Assembly: GCA_943913135.1 (NCBI GenBank)
Contig: CALTVE010000001.1
Span: 434,001 to 498,000, forward strand
Length of the DNA: 64,000 nt
Source: an uncultured Francisella sp.
GTDB lineage: Bacteria; Pseudomonadota; Gammaproteobacteria; Burkholderiales; Neisseriaceae
Direction of reading: 5' to 3'
Under the pieces are notes generated by a model that was given only the letters and a program-made list of their open reading frames with translations, was not told where the DNA came from and ran no database searches. The number at the start of each line of letters is the position of its first letter. The stretch's first letter is position 1. This document shows, one piece after another, positions 18,311-26,705 of the stretch. The translations under genes and the position numbers were made by a program.

Positions 18311-20146
18311 TTACTCAACTGTCACTGATTTAGCAAGGTTGCGTGGTTTATCGACATCAGTCCCTTTGACAAGCGCTGTATGGTAAGCAAGGAGCTGTAC
18401 CGGTATTGAATGGACGATGGCAGATAAAGCCCCGACGTGCTTAGGGGTGTGGAGGATTTTTACCCCTTTCATTGTTTGATGATTAGAGTCTGCATCCGTA
18501 AAAACAAAAAGCTTACCCCCTCTGGCGGCAACTTCTTGCATATTGCTTTCTAATTTGCTCAACAGTTCATCATTAGGAGCAATAACCACAACCGGCATCT
18601 CTTGATCTACTAAAGCTAAAGGGCCGTGTTTTAATTCACCTGCTGGGTAGCCTTCAGCGTGGATATAGGTAATTTCCTTAAGTTTCAAAGCCCCTTCCAA
18701 AGCCACGGGATAGTGAATCCCCCGCCCTAAAAAGAGGGCATTCTTTTTATCCGTAAAAAGCTCTGCCCATTCGATAATCTGTGGTTCCAGGTTTAATGCC
18801 ATTTGCACGCTACCCGGAAGATGACGCAAATCTTCTAGGTATTTGCTTGCCATTGATTGATCCACTTTACCACGCAAAACTCCTAATACCACGGCCAAAG
18901 TAAACAATGCTACTAGCTGTGTAGTAAACGCTTTAGTCGAAGCTACACAGATTTCGGCTCCTGCACGAGTGTAAAATACCAAATCATTCTCTTTTGCTAA
19001 AGCACTGCCAATTACATTACAAATACCCAAGAGTTTATTGTGCCCTAAGGATTTAGCACGTTTTAACGCCTCTAAAGTATCTAATGTTTCTCCCGATTGC
19101 GATACCGTGACAATTAATTCATTCGGGTCAGTGATAACCGTACGATAACGATATTCACTGGCGATTTCTACCGACGTAGGAATGGCGGCAATCCCTTCCA
19201 ACCAATATTTGGCAGCTAAGCCAGTGTAATAAGAACTCCCACAGGCGAGAATTTTAACGCTATGAGTGGCCCTAAAAACTTCTCCGGCTTTATGACCAAA
19301 AATTTCCGGTATAAAACCACTGGTAAGAATGTTTTCCGTAGTATCACTGATTGCTTTAGGCTGTTCGTAAATTTCCTTTTGCATAAAGTGGTTGTAAGGA
19401 CCAAGCTCCAAAGAAGCCAACGATACATCTGAACTTTGAACTTCCCTTACCGCTGTCTTTCCTTCTTTATTGACCACTTTATCAATGTGACCTGCTTTTA
19501 AACTGGCAATATCACCATCTTTTAAATAAACGATCGTACGTGTTTCGGAAATTAAAGCAGCGATATCTGAAGCAAAAAATCCTTCTTCCTCGGTTAAACC
19601 GATTAACAAAGGACAGCCCATCCGCGCTAAAACTAAATGATCAGGCTCATCAAGACTCACCACCCCCAGCGCATAAGCCCCTCTAAAACGAGCACATACT
19701 TGTTGCACTGCTTGAAATAAATCAGCACCCTCTTTGATTTCATGATGAATCGCGTGGGCTACTACTTCACTATCCGTTTCTGATTCAAAGCGGTAACCCA
19801 TCTTTTGTAATTTTTCTTTTTCCTCTTTGTAGTTTTCAATAATACCGTTGTGTACCAAAGCGATGTGCTGATGAGAAATATGAGGGTGTGCATTAGGCTC
19901 GCTTACTTTCCCATGAGTCGCCCAGCGGGTATGACCTAAACCGATTCTCCCATCCCAAGGCTTATTTTTCACCGCTTGAGCTAAAATTTCCACCTTACCC
20001 ACTTTACGCAGACGTTCTATTTTTTTGCCAGCAATCACTGCAATACCAGAAGAATCGTAACCACGATACTCCATACGTTTTAAGCCTGCGATCAAAAAAT
20101 TAACCGTATTCTCTGAAGAGCGTACTGCCCCTACAATGCCGCACAT
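18311..20146 (-). CDS. glmS: Glutamine-fructose-6-phosphate aminotransferase
   Basis: 611 residues, the usual GlmS length. It makes glucosamine-6-phosphate from fructose-6-phosphate and glutamine, feeding peptidoglycan and LPS. The N-terminal nucleophile is Cys2 (MCGIVGAV), followed by the class II amidotransferase motifs GLGHTRWATHG and HNGIIENY. Two SIS sugar-isomerase domains follow (CGSSYYTGLAAKYWLE, TVSQSGETLDTLEAL, FLGRGIHYPVALEGALKLKE), ending in the invariant DKPRNLAKSVTVE. It lies 3 bases downstream of glmU, so the two are co-transcribed. No glmS ribozyme or GlmZ target is recognisable. Confidence 0.97.
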   Translation of the reverse strand: MCGIVGAVRSSENTVNFLIAGLKRMEYRGYDSSGIAVIAGKKIERLRKVGKVEILAQAVKNKPWDGRIGLGHTRWATHGKVSEPNAHPHISHQHIALVHNGIIENYKEEKEKLQKMGYRFESETDSEVVAHAIHHEIKEGADLFQAVQQVCARFRGAYALGVVSLDEPDHLVLARMGCPLLIGLTEEEGFFASDIAALISETRTIVYLKDGDIASLKAGHIDKVVNKEGKTAVREVQSSDVSLASLELGPYNHFMQKEIYEQPKAISDTTENILTSGFIPEIFGHKAGEVFRATHSVKILACGSSYYTGLAAKYWLEGIAAIPTSVEIASEYRYRTVITDPNELIVTVSQSGETLDTLEALKRAKSLGHNKLLGICNVIGSALAKENDLVFYTRAGAEICVASTKAFTTQLVALFTLAVVLGVLRGKVDQSMASKYLEDLRHLPGSVQMALNLEPQIIEWAELFTDKKNALFLGRGIHYPVALEGALKLKEITYIHAEGYPAGELKHGPLALVDQEMPVVVIAPNDELLSKLESNMQEVAARGGKLFVFTDADSNHQTMKGVKILHTPKHVGALSAIVHSIPVQLLAYHTALVKGTDVDKPRNLAKSVTVE

Positions 20147-20149
20147 GTT

Positions 20150-21526
20150 TTAATCTTTCTTAATAATTTTTTTCCAGTGGGTGATCGTGAGCTGTTTAGC
20201 CCGGGACAAGGTAAGTTTTCCCTCGGGACAATCTTTAGTAATGACACTGCCTGCCCCCAAAGTTGCACCCCTGCCCACCTTGACGGGCGCAACCAACATG
20301 ACCCCTGAACCGACAAAACAGTGATCACCGATTTCACTGTGGTATTTATTCACCCCATCATAGTTACAAGTTACCGTGCCCGCACCGATATTACTGTGTT
20401 CACCGATAGTAGTATCACCAATATAAGTTAGGTGATTGACTTTGCTTGCTTGCCCCACCACACTATTTTTAATTTCGACAAAATTCCCAATATGAGCATG
20501 AGGCTTGATGTGCGCGCCTGGACGTAAGCGAGCATAAGGACCAATGCGTGCCCCTTCTTGCACCACACAATCCTCTAAATGGCTAAAAGGTGCAATCACT
20601 ACATCATCCCCCACCCGCACATTTTTTAACACACAGTGAGCCCCCACGGATACTCGTGCCCCTAACGTCACCTTTCCTATGAACAGGCAATTAATATCAA
20701 TGATACAATCGCAGCCAAAAGTAAAGGGGCCACGAAAATCTATCCGTTCTGGATCACATATCGTTAAACCTTGCTGCATAAAGTGATGAGCTGTTTCTCT
20801 TTGATAAATTCTTTCTAAAGTTGCCAATTGGGCTTTATCATTTACCCCGGCTGCTAAACAGTGCTTTTCAACCGTTACTGCATGGATGGTGATGCCCTGC
20901 TGATAAGCCAAAGTAATGGTATCAGTTAAATAATATTCTTGCTGAGTATTGTTATTTTGGATCTGCTGCAAAACTTGACGCAAAAACGCATTGGGGAATA
21001 CGTAAATACCCGTATTAATTTCTTTAATAGTTTTCTCATTAAAAATAGTATCTTTTTCTTCACGAATCGCAGTGATCTCTCCCCTTTCATCGCGGATAAT
21101 ACGTCCATAGCCAGTAGGATTCTCTACGTTGTCACTGAGTAAAGTAACCGAAGAATGTGGCATTGCCAGCAACTGATCCAGCGTGGCTGTATCGATTAAA
21201 GGCACATCGCCATATAGTACTAAAGTGCGGCCGTCCATAGGCAAATCTTTAGTCGCTATTTTAACCGCATGGGCGGTACCCAGTTGCTTATCTTGGTAAC
21301 ACCAAGTTACAGGGGCTTGAATTGCTTGTTTAATCAGCTCACTTTTATGGCCCACCACCACTTTAATACTTTCAGGATGGAGACTGGCGGCCGTGTCGAT
21401 CACTCGTTCCAACATCGATTGACCGCCGATGTTGTGTAAGACCTTAGGCAAAGAAGATTTCATCCTCGTTCCCTGACCTGCAGCCAGAATCACTACATAT
21501 AGCCTGTTTCCCCTGTTTTTTTCCAT
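20150..21526 (-). CDS. glmU: Bifunctional GlcNAc-1-P uridyltransferase / GlcN-1-P acetyltransferase
   Basis: 458 residues from ATG 21526, close to E. coli GlmU (456). The ATG has AAGG seven bases upstream; the frame stays open further upstream but without a better start, and that upstream stretch holds another small gene in a different frame. The N-terminal pyrophosphorylase has LAAGQGTRMKSSLPKVLH and VLYGDVPLI; the C-terminal left-handed beta-helix carries hexapeptide repeats (IGPYARLRPGAHIKPHAHIG) with the acetyltransferase residues in VNHLTYIGD and CNYDGVNKY. It makes UDP-GlcNAc. glmS follows after 3 bases. Confidence 0.96.
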   Translation of the reverse strand: MEKNRGNRLYVVILAAGQGTRMKSSLPKVLHNIGGQSMLERVIDTAASLHPESIKVVVGHKSELIKQAIQAPVTWCYQDKQLGTAHAVKIATKDLPMDGRTLVLYGDVPLIDTATLDQLLAMPHSSVTLLSDNVENPTGYGRIIRDERGEITAIREEKDTIFNEKTIKEINTGIYVFPNAFLRQVLQQIQNNNTQQEYYLTDTITLAYQQGITIHAVTVEKHCLAAGVNDKAQLATLERIYQRETAHHFMQQGLTICDPERIDFRGPFTFGCDCIIDINCLFIGKVTLGARVSVGAHCVLKNVRVGDDVVIAPFSHLEDCVVQEGARIGPYARLRPGAHIKPHAHIGNFVEIKNSVVGQASKVNHLTYIGDTTIGEHSNIGAGTVTCNYDGVNKYHSEIGDHCFVGSGVMLVAPVKVGRGATLGAGSVITKDCPEGKLTLSRAKQLTITHWKKIIKKD

Positions 21527-21534
21527 TTTAAGCC

Positions 21535-21657
21535 TTATTTCACTTGGGTATATTCCACCCCACCTTTTATTTGACCATATACCTGTGAGCAACTTTCAAT
21601 ACTGGTACAAGAAACGAGGCCAGAAATAACTCCTAAAAGACTTATATACTTAAGCAA
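21535..21657 (-). CDS. Small lipoprotein ORF (40 aa) between purF and glmU
   Basis: An unannotated 40-codon frame on the minus strand starting at TTG 21657 and ending at TAA 21535-21537. It begins MLKYISLLGVISGLVSC, a compact lipoprotein signal with a lipobox-like LVSC (C17), and leaves a 24-residue mature peptide (CTSIESCSQVYGQI, then KGGVEYTQVK). AGGAGG lies eight bases before the TTG, inside the last purF codons. The frame overlaps purF by eight bases and stops eight bases before the glmU start, so translation could be coupled across all three genes. Function unknown; homology was not tested. Confidence 0.55.
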   Translation of the reverse strand: MLKYISLLGVISGLVSCTSIESCSQVYGQIKGGVEYTQVK

Positions 21658-23080
21658 AATGAACGCCTCCTGTTACATAGCGACCATCAAAGCAAGAAGT
21701 ATCTAAGTCATCGATCGCTGGGTTTAAATCCATTATCACCCTCATCAGAGCTCTTAAATCTTGAAAGACTATGCCATCGGCCCCAAGCTCATCAGCAATT
21801 TCCGTCGCATTACGACCATTGGCAATTAATTCTTCTCGAGAGGGCATATCAATACCGTAAACATTAGGATAACGCACTTCAGGGGCAGCAGAAGCTAAAA
21901 ATACTTTTTCTGCCCCTGCTTCGCGTGCCATATCTACAATCTCACCACTGGTAGTGCCGCGAACAATCGAATCATCAACCAATAATACTGATTTCCCCTT
22001 AAACTCCTTTTCCACTGCACTTAATTTATGACGCACCGATTTTTTACGTATGGCTTGTCCAGGCATAATAAAAGTGCGCCCGATGTAGCGATTTTTAATC
22101 AATCCTTCCCGATAAGGTAGATTCAAGTGTTGCGCCAATTCTAAAGCGATGGGCCGGCTGGTATCGGGAATCGGCATCACCACCTCTATTGGCGCTTTGA
22201 TTTCTGCCTTCACTTTTTCTGCCAACGTTACACCCATATCCAGACGCGCCTGATACACAGATACTTGATCGACTATTGAATCAGGGCGAGAAAAATACAC
22301 ATATTCAAATAAGCACGGCACCAATCGCGTGGGTTGAGGGGTATTATAAGTGTATAAATTGCCGAAAAAATCAACCAACACGACCTCGCCAGGTTTTAAA
22401 TCACGCACTACTTTAAATTGCAAATGGGTTAATGCCACCGATTCAGAAGCGATAGCATATTCCTTTCTACCTGCGCTATCCGTCCTTTCTCCTAATATTA
22501 AAGGACGAATCCCCATAGGATCACGGAACGCTACCAAGCCGTAACCTGAAATCATTGCTACCGCGGCATAAGCACCCAAAATCCGGCCATGCACTCTATC
22601 TGCGGCTGCAAAAATATTTTCTTTAGTAAGCTGATTCCCTTGTACCTGACGCTCTAATTCATGGGCCAACACGTTTAATAGAAGTTCTGAATCATTAGTA
22701 GTATTAATATGGCGTAAATCCTTCTTTACGACATCTTGAATTAAACTTGCCGTATTCAATAAATTACCATTGTGGGCCAAAGCAATACCAAAAGGAGAGT
22801 TAACATAAAAAGGTTGCGCTTCTTCATTGTGTTCAGAATTTTTCAGTCCCGCAGTAGGGTAACGCACATGGGCAATGCCGAAATTACCTTTCAGATCACG
22901 CATGTCACTGGTTCGAAATACATCGCGTACCAAACCAGGACCTTTATGCGAATGAAAAATATTGCCATCTGTGGTTAAAATGCCCGCAGCGTCTTGACCA
23001 CGGTGTTGTAGCATCTGTAAACCATCATAAAGTTGCTGGCCGACTGGACCCGTAGCCATGATTCCTAAAACTCCACACAT
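21650..23080 (-). CDS. purF: Amidophosphoribosyltransferase
   Basis: 476 residues. It catalyses the committed step of purine synthesis, PRPP plus glutamine to phosphoribosylamine. Cys2 (MCGVLGIM) is the glutaminase nucleophile without a propeptide, followed by HRGQDAAGI and AHVRYPTAG. The PRPP loop VLLVDDSIVRGTTSGEIVDMAREAG is near residue 360. It is slightly shorter than E. coli PurF (505), the difference being at the C-terminus. The order folC-dedD-cvpA-purF matches the E. coli purF operon. Its 3' end overlaps the small lipoprotein frame. Confidence 0.96.
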   Translation of the reverse strand: MCGVLGIMATGPVGQQLYDGLQMLQHRGQDAAGILTTDGNIFHSHKGPGLVRDVFRTSDMRDLKGNFGIAHVRYPTAGLKNSEHNEEAQPFYVNSPFGIALAHNGNLLNTASLIQDVVKKDLRHINTTNDSELLLNVLAHELERQVQGNQLTKENIFAAADRVHGRILGAYAAVAMISGYGLVAFRDPMGIRPLILGERTDSAGRKEYAIASESVALTHLQFKVVRDLKPGEVVLVDFFGNLYTYNTPQPTRLVPCLFEYVYFSRPDSIVDQVSVYQARLDMGVTLAEKVKAEIKAPIEVVMPIPDTSRPIALELAQHLNLPYREGLIKNRYIGRTFIMPGQAIRKKSVRHKLSAVEKEFKGKSVLLVDDSIVRGTTSGEIVDMAREAGAEKVFLASAAPEVRYPNVYGIDMPSREELIANGRNATEIADELGADGIVFQDLRALMRVIMDLNPAIDDLDTSCFDGRYVTGGVHFA

Positions 23081-23101
23081 CTGACATTTCCCCTGTAAAA
23101 G

Positions 23102-23617
23102 TCAAGCCAGCCCCAAGCTTCTAGCCAAGGAGGTGTGCTGTAAGTATTCCAATAACTCTTTGGCATAAGGAGTTAATAAAGACAGCAAAGATGAAAAATA
23201 GGGCAGAAAAAAAGAATGCTGCCACATTGCTTGCTTGGGCAAATCAGTATATGAAAATAAAAAATAAAATAAAGTGACCACTAATAAGCCCTTTATCATC
23301 CCGAAAGCCACGCCTAAAATACGGTTTATTCCCCCCAGTCCTAACACAGCTAAGATACGCGTTATTCCTCGACTGAAAAAATTAAGTACGAAATAAAATA
23401 CTAAGAAAAATATTACGAAACCTAGAACATGGCACAACCATATGGGTTCAAAAGAAGAAAAAAATAAGCGAGAAACAGTCGGTTCTAAAAGCCGTGCCCC
23501 TAAAAGGGATAATGCCCATTTTAATACCGAAAAAACTTCTGCTGCCAAACCATGGGCATACGATAACAGGGCAAAAAATATAAGGATGACCAAAATAGCG
23601 TAATCAATCGCAGTCAT
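23102..23617 (-). CDS. cvpA: CvpA family membrane protein
   Basis: 171 residues with four hydrophobic segments and the family N-terminus TAIDYAILVILIFFALLSYAHGLAAEVFSVLKW. The central GITRILAVLGLGGINRILGVAFGMIKGLLVV is the best conserved part. CvpA is an inner-membrane protein needed for colicin V production in E. coli and linked to envelope stress elsewhere; mechanism unknown. It overlaps dedD by four bases and precedes purF by 21, the classical operon position. Confidence 0.93.
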   Translation of the reverse strand: MTAIDYAILVILIFFALLSYAHGLAAEVFSVLKWALSLLGARLLEPTVSRLFFSSFEPIWLCHVLGFVIFFLVFYFVLNFFSRGITRILAVLGLGGINRILGVAFGMIKGLLVVTLFYFLFSYTDLPKQAMWQHSFFLPYFSSLLSLLTPYAKELLEYLQHTSLARSLGLA

Positions 23618-24504
23618 CGTTTAAAGGTTCTCGCTGAAAAGCCCGCTTTCTTCAGTTGCTCGACTACTTGCGCCGCTTTGTCTTCGCTCGGGTAGCTCCC
23701 TACGCGTACTCGATAAAAAGGTTGCCCACTGGCGTTTTTAATCTGCTCAACACGAGCGGGAAAGCCTTTACCTGCTAGACGGGCTTTAATTCCTGCCGCT
23801 TCAATCGGATCGCTTAATGCCACTACCTGTATGGTAAACTCACTCCCTTCAACCTTTCCTCCCTTACTGCCTTCTTTTTTATCTTTATCACTGTTTTTAT
23901 TTTTTGCGCCCGGGAATTTTCCTCCCTCTTTAGCTTTCACTTTTTGAGCAGCTGCTTTTTGAGTGATGTCTATAGGTTTGATACGAGGCTCTTTGTCCTT
24001 TACTTTTTCTATTTTTTTATCCTGAGGTGCAGTGTGCTGCCCAGCCAATGCTTTCTGCGCTGATTTTGCTGAGACTACCGCTGGTGTTGGGCTATCAGCA
24101 GCGATGTTTCCCTCTAGATTTTCTCGATGGATAACCTCTTCTTGAACCTTGTCATTATTTTCTTCTTCCTCTTGCCCAACCTCTTCGTCTTGGGCCAGGT
24201 TTTCTTCTTCATTTTCACCGCTCAATAAACGAAATTCGGCTTTTTTACCTTTATCTACTGCTTCCTTAAATAGCCAAGCATTAGTCTTAATCGGTCCAGT
24301 ATTTAACCTGTCATTGTCCCCTTCGCCGCCGGCTACCGGCATATTAACAGCCGCCTCTCTTTCCGGAACACTCGGGGTTTTACGCGTGGGCAGCAATAGT
24401 ACATAAGAAATAAGGAGAATAATGAGCACCACAATAATAGCCACGATTAAACGAGTGCGATTTCGTTGTTTAAGTTCTTTATAGCCTTGTTGACCCAGTT
24501 TCAT
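23614..24504 (-). CDS. dedD: SPOR-domain protein, DedD-like
   Basis: 296 residues. A single membrane anchor lies at about residues 18-40 (IVAIIVVLIILLISYVLLL), followed by a long low-complexity periplasmic linker rich in E, K and D, and a C-terminal SPOR domain at about 222-296 (FTIQVVALSDPIEAAGIKARL ... PFYRVRVGSYPSEDKAAQVV given in two blocks). SPOR domains bind denuded glycan strands at the septum, so a role in cell division is likely. It overlaps both folC and cvpA by four bases. The linker is longer than in E. coli DedD. Confidence 0.9.
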   Translation of the reverse strand: MKLGQQGYKELKQRNRTRLIVAIIVVLIILLISYVLLLPTRKTPSVPEREAAVNMPVAGGEGDNDRLNTGPIKTNAWLFKEAVDKGKKAEFRLLSGENEEENLAQDEEVGQEEEENNDKVQEEVIHRENLEGNIAADSPTPAVVSAKSAQKALAGQHTAPQDKKIEKVKDKEPRIKPIDITQKAAAQKVKAKEGGKFPGAKNKNSDKDKKEGSKGGKVEGSEFTIQVVALSDPIEAAGIKARLAGKGFPARVEQIKNASGQPFYRVRVGSYPSEDKAAQVVEQLKKAGFSARTFKR

Positions 24505-25802
24505 TCATCACCTACAGATTCAATTGCTCGGATCGCTTCGGAAACCGTGTAAAAAGATCCAAATACCACCATCCTGTCTTCTTCACTCATTGCCTGCCAC
24601 GCAGCGGTATATGCTTTAGCAATGTTAGGAAAAACAAAGACTTCATTTTCCCCCGCCCCATGTAAGGCTGCGACTATTTTATCACAGCCCAGAGCGCGTG
24701 TAGTAGATAGAGGGGCAACATACCAGGCATCAAATTCGTCTTTTATTTCATTAATAATCCCTGATAAATCTTTATCTTGTAAAACACTAAACAGCGCTAA
24801 ACGTTTTCTAGCAAAGGGTAAAGTTAGTAAATTACGTCGTAGGGCGGCCGCTGCATGCGGATTATGCCCTACATCCAATACCACCATCGGCCGACAGGGT
24901 AGAATTTCAAACCGTCCCGGATGCCGCACCTTTAAAAGCCCCCTCTTAATGGAAGCCGTATCTATTGGAAAAACGGCATTCAAACATTCAATGGCCGTCA
25001 AAGCCAAAGCAGCATTAGAAAGTTGATAAGATCCCAGTAAAACTGGCAAGGGTAAGGCAAACCGATGATGCTCTTTATAAAGAGGCTTATCTCGCGGAGT
25101 AAAATGGTAGTCCCATTGCAATTCTTGTTTTTGATAATGGAAATCCACACCTGCCCGAAAAGGCACCGCCTCTTTTTGTTCAATGGTCTGTAAAACTGAA
25201 TCAGGGATATTTTTTTCACCCACAATGATCGGCACATTTTTACGAGCGATCTCTGCTTTTTCCCGTCCTATTTTTTCTCGAGTATCGCCTAGATAATCTT
25301 GGTGATCTAAAGCAACATTGGTCACAATTGCCACGCTTGGATCAAATACGTTCACCGCATCCAAGCGCCCACCTAGGCCTACTTCTAAAATGATTATATC
25401 GACTGCCGACGTTTGAAAAATTTCCATCGCTGCTAAAGTAGCAGCTTCAAAAAAGGTCAATGAGATATCACCGCGCACTTTATCTAGTTCTGCAAAGGCC
25501 TTAACAATCGTTTCATCCTCGACACTGACAGTATTAATCGCGATGCGTTCATTAAAACGCAGTAAGTGCGGACTAAAAAAACTCCCTACTCGATAACCTG
25601 CCGCTCGATAAATCGCTGCCAAAAAAGCGCATACTGAACCTTTGCCATTCGTGCCACCCACCGTAATAATCGGCGCTGTTCTTCCTTTTTTAAGCTTCGT
25701 CCAAACTTCTTGGGTACGTCTCAAATCTAGGTCTATTTTGCCGCCGGTATGTAAAGTGTCCCAATAATCGAGCCACTGGGGTAAATTTTTCTCTTCTATC
25801 AT
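24501..25802 (-). CDS. folC: Folylpolyglutamate / dihydrofolate synthase
   Basis: 433 residues of the Mur-ligase fold. ATP loop VGGTNGKGSVCAFLAAI, FFSPHLLRFNERI, the metal and linker block EVGLGGRLDAVNVFDPSVAIVTNVALDHQDYLG in consecutive motifs, and DVGHNPHAAAALRR. It adds glutamate to dihydropteroate and folates. It heads the folC-dedD-cvpA-purF set seen in enterobacteria (accD is missing upstream, replaced by a ygfX-like gene 6 bases away). folP lies about 14 kb to the left and metF about 29 kb to the right. Confidence 0.95.
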   Translation of the reverse strand: MIEEKNLPQWLDYWDTLHTGGKIDLDLRRTQEVWTKLKKGRTAPIITVGGTNGKGSVCAFLAAIYRAAGYRVGSFFSPHLLRFNERIAINTVSVEDETIVKAFAELDKVRGDISLTFFEAATLAAMEIFQTSAVDIIILEVGLGGRLDAVNVFDPSVAIVTNVALDHQDYLGDTREKIGREKAEIARKNVPIIVGEKNIPDSVLQTIEQKEAVPFRAGVDFHYQKQELQWDYHFTPRDKPLYKEHHRFALPLPVLLGSYQLSNAALALTAIECLNAVFPIDTASIKRGLLKVRHPGRFEILPCRPMVVLDVGHNPHAAAALRRNLLTLPFARKRLALFSVLQDKDLSGIINEIKDEFDAWYVAPLSTTRALGCDKIVAALHGAGENEVFVFPNIAKAYTAAWQAMSEEDRMVVFGSFYTVSEAIRAIESVGDE

Positions 25803-25808
25803 GATTTT

Positions 25809-26207
25809 TTACCTTTTTTTGGGCAGCAGCCAACGAGTAAAAAAATACAGTTGCATAAATTGCACTTTGCTAAGGCGGTCTTTACTTAATAAAAAAACTC
25901 TTGTACCAAATTGGCCTTTTCCTTTAATAATCAGCGCCCAAGGGCTAAGCCACAGGGCTTTTTCTATTAAAAATCGTTCGTTTTCATTCGTAAAAATGAT
26001 GCCCCGCTGCCCTTGTAATCGCACCTTATCGGCACCCTTATAAAAAGAGAATAAACTAAAAAATAGCGAACCAGAAAGTGCCATTATTAAAATGAAAAGC
26101 CATAATCCCTTAAACAGATTGCAAAAGATGATTAAAGTAGCTATATGGAGCCCTCCTACCACCGCCTTATGAAAAAAGGGGGGCTTCAATTTAATCAGAC
26201 TTTCCAC
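25809..26207 (-). CDS. YgfX/CptA-like small membrane protein
   Basis: 132 residues with two adjacent transmembrane helices (about residues 17-36 and 38-55) followed by a soluble beta-rich tail. The tail pattern, hydrophobic-WLSPWALIIK ... VFLLSKDRLSKVQFMQLYFFTRWLL, matches the layout of YgfX (CptA), an inner-membrane protein described as interfering with FtsZ and MreB in E. coli. Its usual partner SdhE (YgfY) is not adjacent; the upstream gene is the broken conserved gene at 26266-26694. Assignment is from topology and the C-terminal pattern, so moderate. Confidence 0.55.
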   Translation of the reverse strand: MESLIKLKPPFFHKAVVGGLHIATLIIFCNLFKGLWLFILIMALSGSLFFSLFSFYKGADKVRLQGQRGIIFTNENERFLIEKALWLSPWALIIKGKGQFGTRVFLLSKDRLSKVQFMQLYFFTRWLLPKKR

Positions 26208-26265
26208 TTTTTTAATTCCCAGATCATTTGATTTTCCTCCCTCTTTTATCTGAATCTGCTTTCAA

Positions 26266-26694
26266 TCACGTTAATGACTCTTCTTCTGTGGGTTCTTCCT
26301 CCTCTACCAAGTGATCGTGATCTAAAGCACTACGGTGGGTTAAGGGGCGGTTTTGTAAATCATCATCCACCAAATCAATCACTTCATCCGAAACGTCTAA
26401 TTCAAAAAATTGCCAAAAAGTAGCTAAATCTCGATTGTGTGGCCAGTAATCCTGCTCTTCAAACCAAGTGGCTAGTTCCAGTTCGAAGATTTCTCCATAG
26501 TGTTCACCGATCACCGCCATCGCCGCTTCTGGGGAAATTTCTGCCGGCAATAAAAATACCCGTGAATTGGCTTATACCTGCGATAAAGTCAATTCTATGG
26601 GCTCGCCTTCTTTTTCTAAGTTTTCATTCAACCAGTCTAAAAAAACCGAAGTAGGTTTTAAAACAACCGCTGTTCTATCGACCAAATAAAACAT
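26266..26694 (-). pseudogene. Conserved hypothetical protein interrupted by one in-frame TAA
   Basis: From ATG 26694 (AAGGA five bases upstream) the frame reads MFYLVDRTAVVLKPTSVFLD and on to LTLSQV, meets TAA at 26572-26574, and continues in the same frame as ANSRVFLLPAEISPEAAMAV to a TGA at 26266 (142 codons in total). Both halves look like one acidic cytosolic protein family seen in other gammaproteobacteria, with ELATWFEEQDYWPHNRDLATFWQ-type second half given here only in outline. The second half alone has only a weak TTG start. Either a recent nonsense mutation, a base error or suppression. It lies 11 bases after argS. Confidence 0.7.
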
Positions 26695-26705
26695 TGCTAT
26701 CCTTT

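Noticed and set aside
21527..21592. N-terminal extension of GlmU from an upstream start
   Set aside because: The normal GlmU N-terminus begins at ATG 21526 with a ribosome site; the upstream stretch is better explained by the small lipoprotein in another frame.
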